Shown: piece after piece, positions 12,429-21,903 of the stretch
How positions within the stretch are numbered: the first letter of the stretch is position 1
Layout of the letters: each line of letters opens with the position of its first letter
Source: Dicyema japonicum
Taxonomy: Eukaryota; Dicyemida; Rhombozoa; Dicyemidae
Reading direction: 5' to 3'
DNA length: 64,000 nucleotides
NCBI GenBank assembly: GCA_011109175.1
Contig: RDEW01000056.1
Span: 1-64,000, forward strand
Made by a program: the position numbers and the translations under genes
The notes under the pieces: model-generated
Database searches by the model: none
Told to the model about the DNA's origin: nothing
The model's input: only the letters and a program-made list of their open reading frames with translations

Positions 12429-12582
12429 TCTCGTAGAAACAAAATCGTGTATCTGTTTCAGACAACTCCTATTATTAAGGCTGGGAGGGATGGATGATAG
12501 TATTCAAGATCGGTTCACTGGTTGTCATAATTTTTCTTTTGTCTTGCGGTTTGCATAGAGAGTGGCAGGGATGGTCTAGGCC

Positions 12583-13550
12583 AGTGTTTCCCAACCTGGG
12601 TTCCGCGAAGTTCAAAAATTTTTTTAATTATTTTTTCAAAAGAATAATTTTTTAAAACGAATTAATTTAATTTGCGCGGGTCTAAATAAAGTCTTGTGAC
12701 AGTGCATATCTTAAAGTTTGATCTTATCGAGAAAGTTATATTGCCTTTTGTTTCACATGGACTGGTGACATGAATTGCCCTCTACTACTTTGTGTTGTTA
12801 GCGGTGATAAACTTGCGAATAATGCTATGGCTCCAACGAAACTTAGACGTCATTTCTCCACTAAACACCATGAACTTTCAAAGAAAAAAAAATATTTTAT
12901 GCAGAAATTGGACCAGAATAAGGTTCAAGCATCCAGTTTTCAAAAAATCTATGCTGTTGCTGAGATTGCCGCTAAAAATATGAAATCGCATTATTTCGCC
13001 GAAACTGTTATTTTTCCTGCATGCAAAGAACTAGTGAAGATAATGTTCGGAGAAATTGCTGCCGCTGAGCGCGACTTAATTGCTATTTCTAATAATTCTG
13101 TGAGCAGACGCACCAAGAATATGTCTTTATTTATTTATTAATTCCGGATACACCGAGAAAGAAGTTAAAGTAAACAACTAATTAAGTGTATCCAGTTTCC
13201 ACTTCTACAGAGTCCATCCGGAATCAGCATAAAGGGTAAGACGTCCATTACATGCAGTTGTGGAAACCCCTCCTGTGGAGTGGGGAAAAGCAAATGATCC
13301 TTTTTCATGCCGGCCTGGCACTGGGCGTCACCTAGACAGGTGGATCACATGAAGCCACTCTATTAGGAAAAGAGAGGAGGAACAGACAAGCTGGCAGAAA
13401 AATTTAACCAATTAACCACGCAGCACCACATGGCGCCACGCGGCTTATTATACTTCTTAAGACATTGAAACCACTTTAGTTTGGCGAATAAAAAATCTGT
13501 TTTTTGCGCTTCAAGTGGATGAAAGCTCAGATATTACAGGAAGAATTATT
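12583..13550 (+). mobile_element. hAT transposon remnant, interrupted
   Basis: It starts near 12587 with cagtgtttcccaacctgggt, a typical hAT terminal sequence. The transposase N-terminal part at about 12775-13120 reads CVVSGDKLANNAMAPTKLRRH, a BED-like zinc finger followed by FSTKHHEL, then ETVIFPACKELVKIMFGEIAAAERD. The same sequence continues at 13460-13545 after a 339-bp insertion at 13121-13459. Comparison with the sister copy at 45552-46172 shows the uninterrupted version. A family A LINE sits at its right edge (13560). Non-functional. Confidence 0.8.
13121..13459 (-). repeat. SINE-like insertion within the hAT remnant
   Basis: Absent from the homologous hAT copy at 45.87 kb, so it is an insertion. 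On the plus strand it begins tttatttatttatta, meaning an AAAT-type tail on the minus strand. Its core (atgccggcctggcactgggc) matches the dispersed repeats at 610-795 and 35690-35890. The minus strand has an A-box-like ctgcgtggttaattggtta. Together these suggest a SINE. Confidence 0.6.
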
Positions 13551-13559
13551 ATATTACTA

Positions 13560-15310
13560 TTACCCCCTGGATCACTGAGTCAAGAGAAAAAAATACAAGT
13601 TCTCAACTAAGTGATCCCAAACAAGGAAGAGGACGAGTCCGGCGGGGTCGAGAATCCTGATCAGGTCTTTTCATCGGACAAGACATCGGCTCAAAATTTC
13701 TGCATGATTGTGGATATTTAGATATGTATGGAATAGAGGCCAGCTCGGTAAACCAGCCACCTTTAAGAGTTTCCGTTGTAATTCGATTAAAAAATTTTCA
13801 ATGTGCTGGATTTTGTGTTCTGGTCTAATTAAACATATAGCAGTCTCCTCGATTGCGATAATTTCAATGAGGAGGATCGTGAAATCTGCATTGCCCACGA
13901 AGGAGTTGCATACGTCATCGTGGGTCGGATAAATTGATCATAAATCGTGGCAAGGATCCCAGTTTGATCTCTAAGTGTTTTTGAGAGCACTTTTAAAATT
14001 CTCATTTTTTTCAGAGCAGAAGTTACTCTGTTTTCAACATGCCGGATAAAGGTGAGTCCCTGATTAAAGGTGACTCCTAGAATCTCCGGTGTTTTGTTAA
14101 TAGGAATAGCTCGTTCTTCATAAAGATTTTTGGACACAGAGCTGTCTTTTGTAAGTAGTAAACAGTATGACAAAGGACTTTGTTGCTGATGTGTCGAGCC
14201 TTCGCTTCGAGAGCTATAGTTCCAGCTTCTCAAGCATCTGTTGAGCGGACTTAATCGCTGATTGAATGCTTCTGTCCTTGAAGGCAAGAATGATATCGTC
14301 TGCATAAAAGAGGCAGTTTTCATTACAGGTTTGTGGCATGTCGTTTATGTAGAGATTGAAGAGTTGGGGTGACAGTGGGAGCCTTAAGGGACTCCATTTG
14401 GAAAGTAGCGAGATCTTGATTTGATGTTGTTGCAGAGTACTTCTGGTCGTCACCCATTTAAGAAGTTTCCAAACCAAAGCTTCAAGTTCGGATGGATGTT
14501 GGTTTCAAATATTTATTTTGTAAGGAGTTTTCTAGGTACTGAGTCAAACGCTTTTTATGATTTCCGGATATAAGGACTGTCATCTGATGGGGTTTGGGGG
14601 AGTAAAATCCTTCCGCAATGAATTGAAGGTATTGATATTGAGTCTTACTTTTTCCAGAACAAGCCTTTCAAGGATACTTGAGACCGGACTCAGAATAGAA
14701 TAGATAAGTCCAATGCAAGTATCGACGTATTCCATGAATCCTCTACAGTTCGCAAGGCTGTAATTAATAATCGTCGGACATTTCTTTTCCTCCGTGACCT
14801 TGTTTTGACCTCCAAAAATGTTGGATTGTGGTCACTTTTGGTGATATATATCACTGACCAGTCAATAAAAATAAGGTTTCAATGGATGAGGGTTATGTCG
14901 AGAGGTGTTCTTTAAGGCCCCTACCATGTTTCCCAGGTATGTTACGACGAATGGCTATGAATTCCATGAATCTTGGTGTTGCATTTTTGGGGGAAAGTTT
15001 GGATTCTTAAATTAACAACATGTCGATGTGGTGTTTTTTCAGATACTTCAGAAGTTCAAGTATCTTGTTCTTAATTCCATTTATATTGAGTTGAACTATT
15101 CTGGTGGGTTCTGGGTTTGCCTCACATCTCCACATCGGCATAGGCCTTCCTTATTGGTCCATCCCGTAAGGATAGGGAAAGTATAGCTCTTTTCTTTCAA
15201 GTACCACCACGTCGTCGGGAGCCACATGATATTTTTTGATCGTCGAATAAAATCAGAGGAAATCACTACACACAATAAATCAAAACAGAAGACTGTAGAA
15301 GAAAACAACC
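13560..15310 (-). mobile_element. Family A LINE (CR1/Jockey-like), degraded copy
   Basis: Read on the minus strand: a leader with TTWWYLKEKSYTFPILTGW and a damaged 2A motif near 15105-15135 (one base lost inside CGDVEANP), an endonuclease stretch full of stops, then reverse transcriptase with LPLSPQLFNLYINDMPQT and YADDIILAF (14214-14477). After that come ILGVTFNQGLTFIRHVENRV and the C-terminal part to about 13671. The 3' UTR holds ggatcactgagtc and ends at a TAA-type microsatellite at about 13560. It is closely related to the better preserved copy at 41980-44036. Confidence 0.85.
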
Positions 15311-15599
15311 GTCGTGTTAGACAATAATCATTGGACTGAGTTTAAACATATCGGTAACCAAGACACACTACGCCTCCCACGCAAGCGTGACACCTTCGTC
15401 ATAACAAGGAAAAAGTCAGCTGTAAAGGAATTCAAAGCGAAAAAGCTATGAATTCGAATAAAACCCGTGGGTTAAAAGTCTTCAGCGATGTCAATAGAAC
15501 ACGGTGATTGACAGCAGTCGATCTTGTCCATAACGTAAAAACGTCGAAAAAAGTGAATTTAACTTAATAAGCCCATCCAAAATTAAGCATTTCCCGAGA

Positions 15600-16165
15600 G
15601 AAGGTAAAGACAGTCCATCTCCATGATCCAGCCCACCGGTTCGAGAGACGACGGGAATCCAGTCGCCTCAAGAGAGTGTTTCACAACCCCGTTGATGGCT
15701 GCATTCCTCGGAACCGTCCTCTACTTAGACGGCAAGAAAGTTGGTGAAGTCCTTTGCAGTTTAAAACAGATCCACAACGGCATGGATGATTCTGGCACAG
15801 GTCGATCCCGAGACGGATAGATATCTCATTCCGAAGGGTGTCCTGTTCCAGAAGACAACTAATTGAAGATGATGGGAACGCGTTCAGCCAATCACCGCTG
15901 TGAGGGGAAGAAACTGCCAGAATGCAAGCCCTACGGTGCAAGTCTTCCATTTCCATAAGGGTCTAATGAGTATTTTTGTACAAAATGTTGGTCCAGCTCG
16001 TCAGTAGGTGTGCATCAAGAGAGGTTTCTTCTAAAGCCACCGATCATCTCTTCAACCCATCAGCAATTGTGCCGTCAGAGCCGATTTGCAAAAATCTTGA
16101 AGAATGCTCCGGATGAGAAACTCGATCCACGATTAAGAGGACATGAAAGATAGTAAGGAAACGTC
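15600..16165 (-). mobile_element. Family D LINE fragment, C-terminal Cys/His segment
   Basis: Minus-strand translation gives SGDWLNAFPSSSIS, LGIDLCQNHPCRCGSVLNCKGLHQLSC, matching the plus-strand fragment at 50100-50510 (LGLDVCQEHRCRCG...HPLSC). The CxCG...HxLSC pattern is typical of the C-terminal tail of some LINE reverse transcriptases. No reverse transcriptase motif remains. Frames are broken. Confidence 0.6.
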
Positions 16166-16249
16166 CACAACAGAAGTTCCCAAAAATCTGACGAGTAAGA
16201 AAGCTTGCTTCAATCCAATGTTATCGAAATTTGTATTCACAATTTCTTA

Positions 16250-16800
16250 AATAGTTTTGGAAATTAAAATGTTGTAAATCTACAGAATACTGTCCATTAC
16301 GTATTTTCAACCTTTTTAGCGGAGATATTAAAATTTAGTGAAAGTTTTCGTGTTCTTAGTTTATAGAAGCGAATTTACATGTTTCCCTTTGAGAGCCATC
16401 TTACTTCAGTGTGCAAAATCAAAACTGAATGCATTTTCACAGAGTTCGAGAACTGTCGCTATTCGAACAGCCTCATTTTGATGTAATTAAGTATTTTTAC
16501 AACCATCTGAAGACATTTAAGATCATGCCCAATAGTTTTTGCGATCAATGCCTCGCGATGAAAAAACAATGCGTGTGAATAATGTTCGGATTCTTATTAT
16601 TCGCAATAGAGACAAAGTCTTTAAATTGCCTAGTCATTGCTGGAGCACCATCAGTGCAGATACCCACACATGCATTCCAACCCAACTTTACATCCTCAAA
16701 AATGAATTTATAAGATTGAAAATGTCATATCCCTTTGTTGTTCCGAGCAACTCTTTTCAGAAAAGAAAATCTTCAACGATGCATTCATCCTTCACATATC
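16250..16800 (-). mobile_element. hAT transposase fragment
   Basis: The minus strand reads CSEQQRDMTFSIL, then VGICTDGAPAMTRQFKDF and NPNIIHTHCFFIARH, the hAT transposase core with its CTDGA catalytic-region motif. It overlaps in content with the hAT copy at 45552-46172, which has CTDGALAMTG. Stops interrupt it. It abuts a family A 5' end at about 16800. Confidence 0.75.
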
Positions 16801-17010
16801 GAACAAAAACACCATCAAAAAATGTCATGTGGCTCACCGACGATGTGGTGGCATTTGAAAAAAGAAAACACTTTCCCTTATCTTCACGGGTGGACCAAGG
16901 AAGGCCTGCGCCGTTGCGGAGACGTTGAGGCAAACCCTGGACCAACCAGAATAGTCCAACTCAATATAAATGGAATCAAGAACAAGGTACTCGAACTTGG
17001 AACATTTTTG
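16800..17010 (+). mobile_element. Family A LINE 5' end with intact 2A motif
   Basis: Only the first ~210 bp of the element remain. The frame from 16735 gives GSPTMWWHLKKENTFPYLHGW, RRCGDVEANPGP and then IVQLNINGIKNKVLEL, the first strand of an APE endonuclease. The sequence then breaks off at about 17010. The same leader is visible at 15.1-15.3 kb and 17.9-18.1 kb. Confidence 0.8.
16912..16944 (+). other. 2A ribosome-skipping-like peptide (RCGDVEANPGP)
   Basis: The encoded GDVEANPGP (16918-16944) matches the established 2A consensus D-V/I-E-x-N-P-G-P. In 2A peptides the ribosome skips the bond between the final Gly and Pro. Here the Pro would be residue 1 of the endonuclease-RT protein and the leader would be released separately. 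Such motifs are known at the N-terminus of some LINE ORFs in trypanosomes and sea urchins. Activity is inferred, not shown. Confidence 0.85.
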
Positions 17011-17339
17011 TAATTCATTTTACTATTGGCATATAGGGATGACAAACATATGCTTAATTTCGGATAGCTCAATGAAAACATAAATCTAAGTGAATGGACT
17101 AAACTCGCAAAGGGTTACAGACTGTGATTGAAGCGAACTGAGAACCATGTTATAAACTCCAGCACATTTTTTTACCCCAAAGTCATCGGATTAGAAAAAG
17201 TTAAAAGTTAACTACTAAGTGATCAATAAGTAATGTCCATCGCTTCTTGATTCTAGATTGGGTAACTTGTTTAATTTTTATATTTAAGGTTTTCATTTTT
17301 TTGGAAATCGTCATTTGATAATTCCTTTTGCCTCTAATT

Positions 17340-18085
17340 TATTTTTTTTCTCAAAGTGATTTGCATGCATATTATAATGGGTATTCCTTGTTTGATGGCA
17401 TTGGAATAAATAGTTTTCTTGCTTTGAGTATAATGTCCGTGAAAATTTTGATAATGTGGTCAATTGATGAGAATACCAATGTGTAAAATACTTCCATATT
17501 GGTGTCGATGTAATTAGAGAAGTTGGACCAATAATTGATGTTTGGCATTGATGTCACCGCATAGTAGTACGTTTTTGAGGTTTGATAAATTTTTTAGGTT
17601 AAGGTAACACCCACTTGGACAGGAGCTAGTAGGTGGAATATATACATTAGTTCCAAAGGGTCATCCTCTGGATAGAATTTTTCGGATTTTGGTTTGAAAC
17701 ATCTTCAGTTGAATCCATTTCTTATTAATGTCACCAGTCCTCCACCAAGCTTAATCTTTCTGTCTTTACGGATAACGGAGTATCCGGAAAAGGTTGAGGT
17801 TCGTATGTTTGCTTGTAGCTTTGTCTCTTGGACTAGAGCAATGTCAATTTCATTACTATTGAGTAAGTGGAGACTTCCAGCACCTTGTTTCGTATTCGTT
17901 AATATTGATCTGGACCAGGTTGATTTCAGGGCCTGGGTTGGATTCGATTTCACACAAAATTAGAGCGTACCTGGAAAACCATCCTCCTTCATGGATAGAG
18001 ATAGGGAAGGTGTAGTTCTTTTTAACATCATGTGATGCATAACACCACCATACAGGTGAACCACGCGGAAACTTTTCCAGCACAT
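17340..18085 (-). mobile_element. Family A LINE 5' fragment with 2A-like motif
   Basis: Minus strand: leader VKKNYTFPISIHEGGW, then CEIESNPGP at 17928-17954 (a 2A-like motif with Glu in place of the first Asp) and INLVQININ. The endonuclease follows (IDIALVQETKL, GGGLVTLIRNGF, VYIPPTS, LLCGDIN), then a jump to the pre-RT linker (ARKLFIPM). Internally deleted, with no reverse transcriptase. Confidence 0.75.
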
Positions 18086-18358
18086 TCGGCCAATTTAGTC
18101 AATAATGATACTGCACTTTACGAAAAGCCATATTAGCTCCTCCAGATATGACACACGTTTTATTTAAGGTAAAGAACAGTTATGATAATCGTTGAACCAA
18201 GGAATGCTCTTCAATTCATTTTTCATTTTGTTGGGTCTTTTGTAGACGATCCTGTTCCGCAGTGAGATTTTCACTGATGCACTCAGTTTGGCAACTGACT
18301 TTTATGAGACTCGTTTAACAAGTTAATTCAATATAATATTAAATAAGTGGTTAAAATA

Positions 18359-19128
18359 TTATGAGTACTCCTTCACTGCACTTTTCAGCACGTCTTCAGG
18401 ATTTTCTAGAAAAAGCTTATGTGAGACCACATGCAACCTCAGGGATCGGAAATTTGGTTGGATTTACGGCCTCGTCTCGGTTTATAATCATAGACCTTTC
18501 CACATTTTGGTACCCATCCTTCCAAAATCCGTCGTAGATCTGTCCTGAGTCGAGAAAGTAAAATATTCCGTGACCGTTTTTAAGATCTTCTTTCCATAAT
18601 CCCTCATATCTATTCTCGTTGACCATTCTATGCATTCCGGTCCCCGATCTGAGATCGTTCTTCCAATTCCCCTTCATATATCTCCCCATTAGCGTAGTAC
18701 ATTTTCCCCCATCCATTCCGTTTGTTTATCCCTCCACTTTCCATCATAAATGGAACCGTTTGAATAATAACGGATTCTTGGCCCTGTGGTCTCAAACACA
18801 GTTACATGTCTCTTATCGTCCTTCCAATATTCCCGAGTACTCAACTCTGAGGAGTCGACGGTCCCTTTGATCTTGAACTAAAGGTCCCAATTCCACATCT
18901 TTTTTCCGTCCATCCATTTCTCCGTTTATACACGTCTCCGTTTTTCCATTTGAAGACCCCCTTGCCGTGCTTGAGGTTATTTCTCCATTCTCCCGTGTAT
19001 TCTGAATCCATTGACAAGTAAATCGTTCTATGGAGCCCATTTTTCTGAGCTTTGGCGTCCCATTCATTCAGTAGTCCCTTACTTTTGACTTGTTCCTTTA
19101 AAAACGGCATTATTTCCCTGTTCTTCAT
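18359..19128 (-). CDS. MORN3: MORN repeat-containing protein 3 (MORN3)
   Basis: The start at 19128 gives KGLLNEWDAKAQKNGLH, EYTGEWRNNLKHGKGVFKWKNG, then MORN repeats including MYYANGEIYEG, NENRYEGLWKEDLKNGHG and the C-terminal IYDGFWKDGYQ, RDEAVNPTKFPIPEV. That tail and the N-terminal WDxKAQ(K/R)NGL are signatures of MORN3, a small sperm/cilium-associated scaffold protein in vertebrates. Introns: 18847-18878 (32 nt) and 18406-18427 (22 nt), the latter joining VAC to ENPEDVLKSAVKEYS with a stop at 18359-18361. Two single-base frame slips remain at about 18717-18721 and 18668-18673; no GT...AG intron explains them, so they are sequence errors or a decaying copy. Confidence 0.85.
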
Positions 19129-19152
19129 GGTAACAAAAATTTTATTTTAAAT

Positions 19153-19943
19153 TACCGTATTTGCCGGTGTATAAGTCGACCTTTTTCGATCAAATCGATC
19201 TAAAAAAATCGACCTAATCTTACCGAGTCATGAAATTCAACTTCGTATTCATCGCGTCAAATGTGATGGTAATTACTAAACTCTTCACGAAAAATTCTTG
19301 CAACCCAATGCAACACAGCTAGCAGTGATCCCAAGAAACAAATGTGCTAATAGAGGGAAAAGCTGACAGTAGCCAGCACATGAACAAGATCTTGTATGAT
19401 GGGTCGAGGAGCAACGAAAGTGTGGGTTCGTCATCACAAGAAATATGATTTGTCTGCGAGCTTTGGTTTGTGCCAAACAAAGCAAGATTACCGACTTCAA
19501 AGGAACTAGAAGTTGGTGTTCACGATTTTTAAAGAGAAGTGACCTTGTGCTACGACAAAGAACTAAACTTGCTCAGAAACTGCCTGAAGATTTAGAGGAA
19601 AAGATAACTCTCTTTCAATCCATCGTAATCAAGATGAGAAAGAAAGAACAATATGACTTATTGCAAATTGGAAATATGGACGAAACACCAGTATGGTTTG
19701 ATATGCCTACATCGAAAACTGTATCTGCCAAAAATGAAGAAAACTGTTTTCGTGAGAAATAGTGACGATGAATACTGATTTTGAACTCTATGTAAGCACT
19801 TTATAATTCTAATTTATTGTTTCCTAACTAAAAATAAATCACTTTCTAAGAGTGTTCATTGTTGTTAGTCTCTCTCTCGCGTAATATCACAGGGTTGTAA
19901 AATAAATAGTAGGGGGTCGACTTATACACAGGGAAATACGGTA
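19153..19943 (+). mobile_element. Short Tigger/pogo-type element with intact TIRs
   Basis: Ends are inverted repeats: taccgtatttgccggtgtat at 19153 and the matching cttatacacagggaaatacg (ending 19943), bounded by TA, as in the Tc1/mariner superfamily. Inside, about 19445-19762, is part of a pogo-like transposase: a helix-turn-helix region (KQSKITDFKGTRSWCSRFLKR) and IGNMDETPVWFDMP, which includes the first catalytic Asp. The rest of the transposase is missing, so it is non-autonomous. Confidence 0.8.
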
Positions 19944-20090
19944 AAATAACTAAAAGTTTCACAAACACATGTCAAATTACGATCACTTCGAACTTTCCGT
20001 TACAAATAAGTAGACTTAGTTAAGTTTTTATTTAATTGCAATTTTTTAATTTAAATATATTATTAATAAGTTAAAAATGTTCTTGTTGTG

Positions 20091-20663
20091 ATGGATCAAA
20101 ATGTACCAGATTTTTCTACTATTCCAATGCCTCCCTACAAGTATTTTCAAAAATACGAGGGTGAGCACGTTAGATCATTCCCAACTCCTCCCCCTACTCC
20201 ACTCAAAAATGTATGTCCTTAAATATCACTTTCAGGAACCATATGTAATGTTTGGTGTTACCTACTGCAATTCCAACGACATAAATCCACCTCTCCAATC
20301 AAAAAAATTGGTCGATATTCCCCCATCAAAATTGGGCGTAAAGTCGGAAATTCACAAGCTCCACCATTCTATTCTCGTCAACTTCCTAGATATCATCACC
20401 ATCCTAACAGACAGTCCCTCCTCTGACGAGCGGATCGAGAAGGTCCAGGACTTAGAGACGCTTTTTTCCAACATCAGCAATCTCATAAACGAGTATCGAC
20501 CCACCAGGCCCGAGAATACATTGTGGAGATGCTCAGACAGCAGTCAACTCAGAGATCAGAGGTCCTCGAGATGCTTGGATCAATTACTGAAGATATTCAG
20601 ACTCAGATGTGCGGAATAGTCGAGACCGCTAGAGTATCTGATGTCCCCCTATCTCCCCTATGA
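20091..20663 (+). CDS. MED7: Mediator complex subunit 7
   Basis: MED7 sits in the Mediator middle module with MED21 and links activators to RNA polymerase II. The product starts MDQNVPDFSTIPMPPYKYF with PPPTPLK, crosses a 25-nt intron (20211-20235), then reads EPYVMFGVTY, SEIHKLHHSILVNFLDIITIL, DLETLFSNISNLINEYRP. That is the conserved MED7 core. Just after NEYRP the frame must move by one base (20499-20505: cgacccaccagg lacks one c) to give HQAREYIVEMLRQQ, a conserved MED7 segment, and continues to PLSPL and a stop at 20661. A possible extra last exon (KNDPEEEDVLAFITSVMTRG, to 20767) lies just downstream. Length near 190 residues compares with about 230 usual. Confidence 0.88.
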
Positions 20664-20769
20664 GTCCCCCAAAGTCGAAAAATGGACCCATTTGCAGGAA
20701 AAATGATCCAGAAGAGGAGGATGTGTTGGCCTTTATCACCTCCGTGATGACTCGGGGACATACGTGACT

Positions 20770-21094
20770 GACTTAAATTTATCATTTCTATTAGCCTTAT
20801 TTGTAAGATAACCTTGTTAGTGGTTGTTAAGTTAGATTAGCACGTTCTGATTGGTTGAGGACCCCCCGGAATTTCCCACATGCGCGTAAAGCTTGATTTC
20901 TGCGGAGAGTTGAGGGATTTTTATTAGGTTAGTTATCTCCAATGTTGGGGTAAGTATATTTCGGTCTGTCTGAATAATCTGGTTGATTTCTTTGATGTCA
21001 GTATTGGTAGTTGAGTGACATTCACATGGTTTGACATGGTCTTCCTTGGTTCCAGTAGCTGACGTATAATTATTTGGGTTGGCATTGTCGTTCT
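20770..21094. other. Convergent region between MED7 and a minus-strand gene
   Basis: The minus strand is open across most of this stretch (NPNNYTSATGTKEDHVKP...) and may hold the last exon of the gene at 21095-21741, but I cannot find a clean splice that keeps this frame. Confidence 0.35.
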
Positions 21095-21741
21095 CTACAT
21101 GAGTTGTTGATAGAGAGTCACCTGGATTTGAAAGGTTTTCATAGATCGAAGAATCGAGGATAAGTCATGTGGGGCGAGAAAAGTATCCTTGGCCAACTCC
21201 TGATAGACCGGAGTCTCCTCAAGGCAAGGTTTTTCAATTTGTTCGACTGAGTCTTCATTTTGGAGAGTCGTTGATATGTCCTCGGGAATACAAGAGACTT
21301 CGTCAGGTGGATCAGAATTGGAACAGGAGAAATCCAGCAAGAAGTCTAAGGTCACATTGGATTCTGTGGAGGCCGAGGTCAGAAATCTCATGTACTCATT
21401 GTTGATCATTTTATAGCAAGCAGAATTGGAATTCAACCTCAATTCTGTATTCCGTGAAATCCTGTCAGCATGAAATAACTCAATTTGGCTCTTCATGGAA
21501 GCAAAGGCATAGCGCGTGGACTGGTCAGTGACCGTGTTGATAAAATCGGTTTCTTTGTCAATGTCAGAGTACCGTTCTGTGGCAACTCCATAGGAACACA
21601 GTAAAAGATCCTTGCCAGTCTTTAACGGTATACGAGTAGTCATGTGACTAAAACAGGTGATTTGAGGATATTCCGATTTATGAAGTTCTTGTTAGGGTTG
21701 AAGAAAAAGAGTTCTGAGGAGACCCTTTTGCTGGTTGACAT
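21095..21741 (-). CDS. Unrecognised helical protein with a micro-intron
   Basis: The start at 21741 gives MSTSKRVSSELFFFNPNKNF, then a 29-nt intron (21620-21648) joins SPVL to TGKDLLLCSYGVA. The protein continues ERYSDIDKETDFINTVTD, YAFASMKSQIELFHADRISRN and an acidic Ser/Thr-rich tail, reaching a stop at 21095. A second intron near the end (gtgact...gtag, 27 nt) could extend it. The N-terminal two thirds look helical, somewhat like a BAR-type protein, but I cannot assign a family. Confidence 0.55.
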
Positions 21742-21903
21742 TGTGGCCGAGGACAAAACTGGGATTTATATAAACTAATTCTCTGATGAATAATATATTT
21801 ATTATTTTATTCACCGAGGAATAATGATTTTTTTAATAATATTTATGAATTTAATAAATCAATAAATTAAACAAATTTGAATAAATCACATTTCTTGTGT
21901 AAA

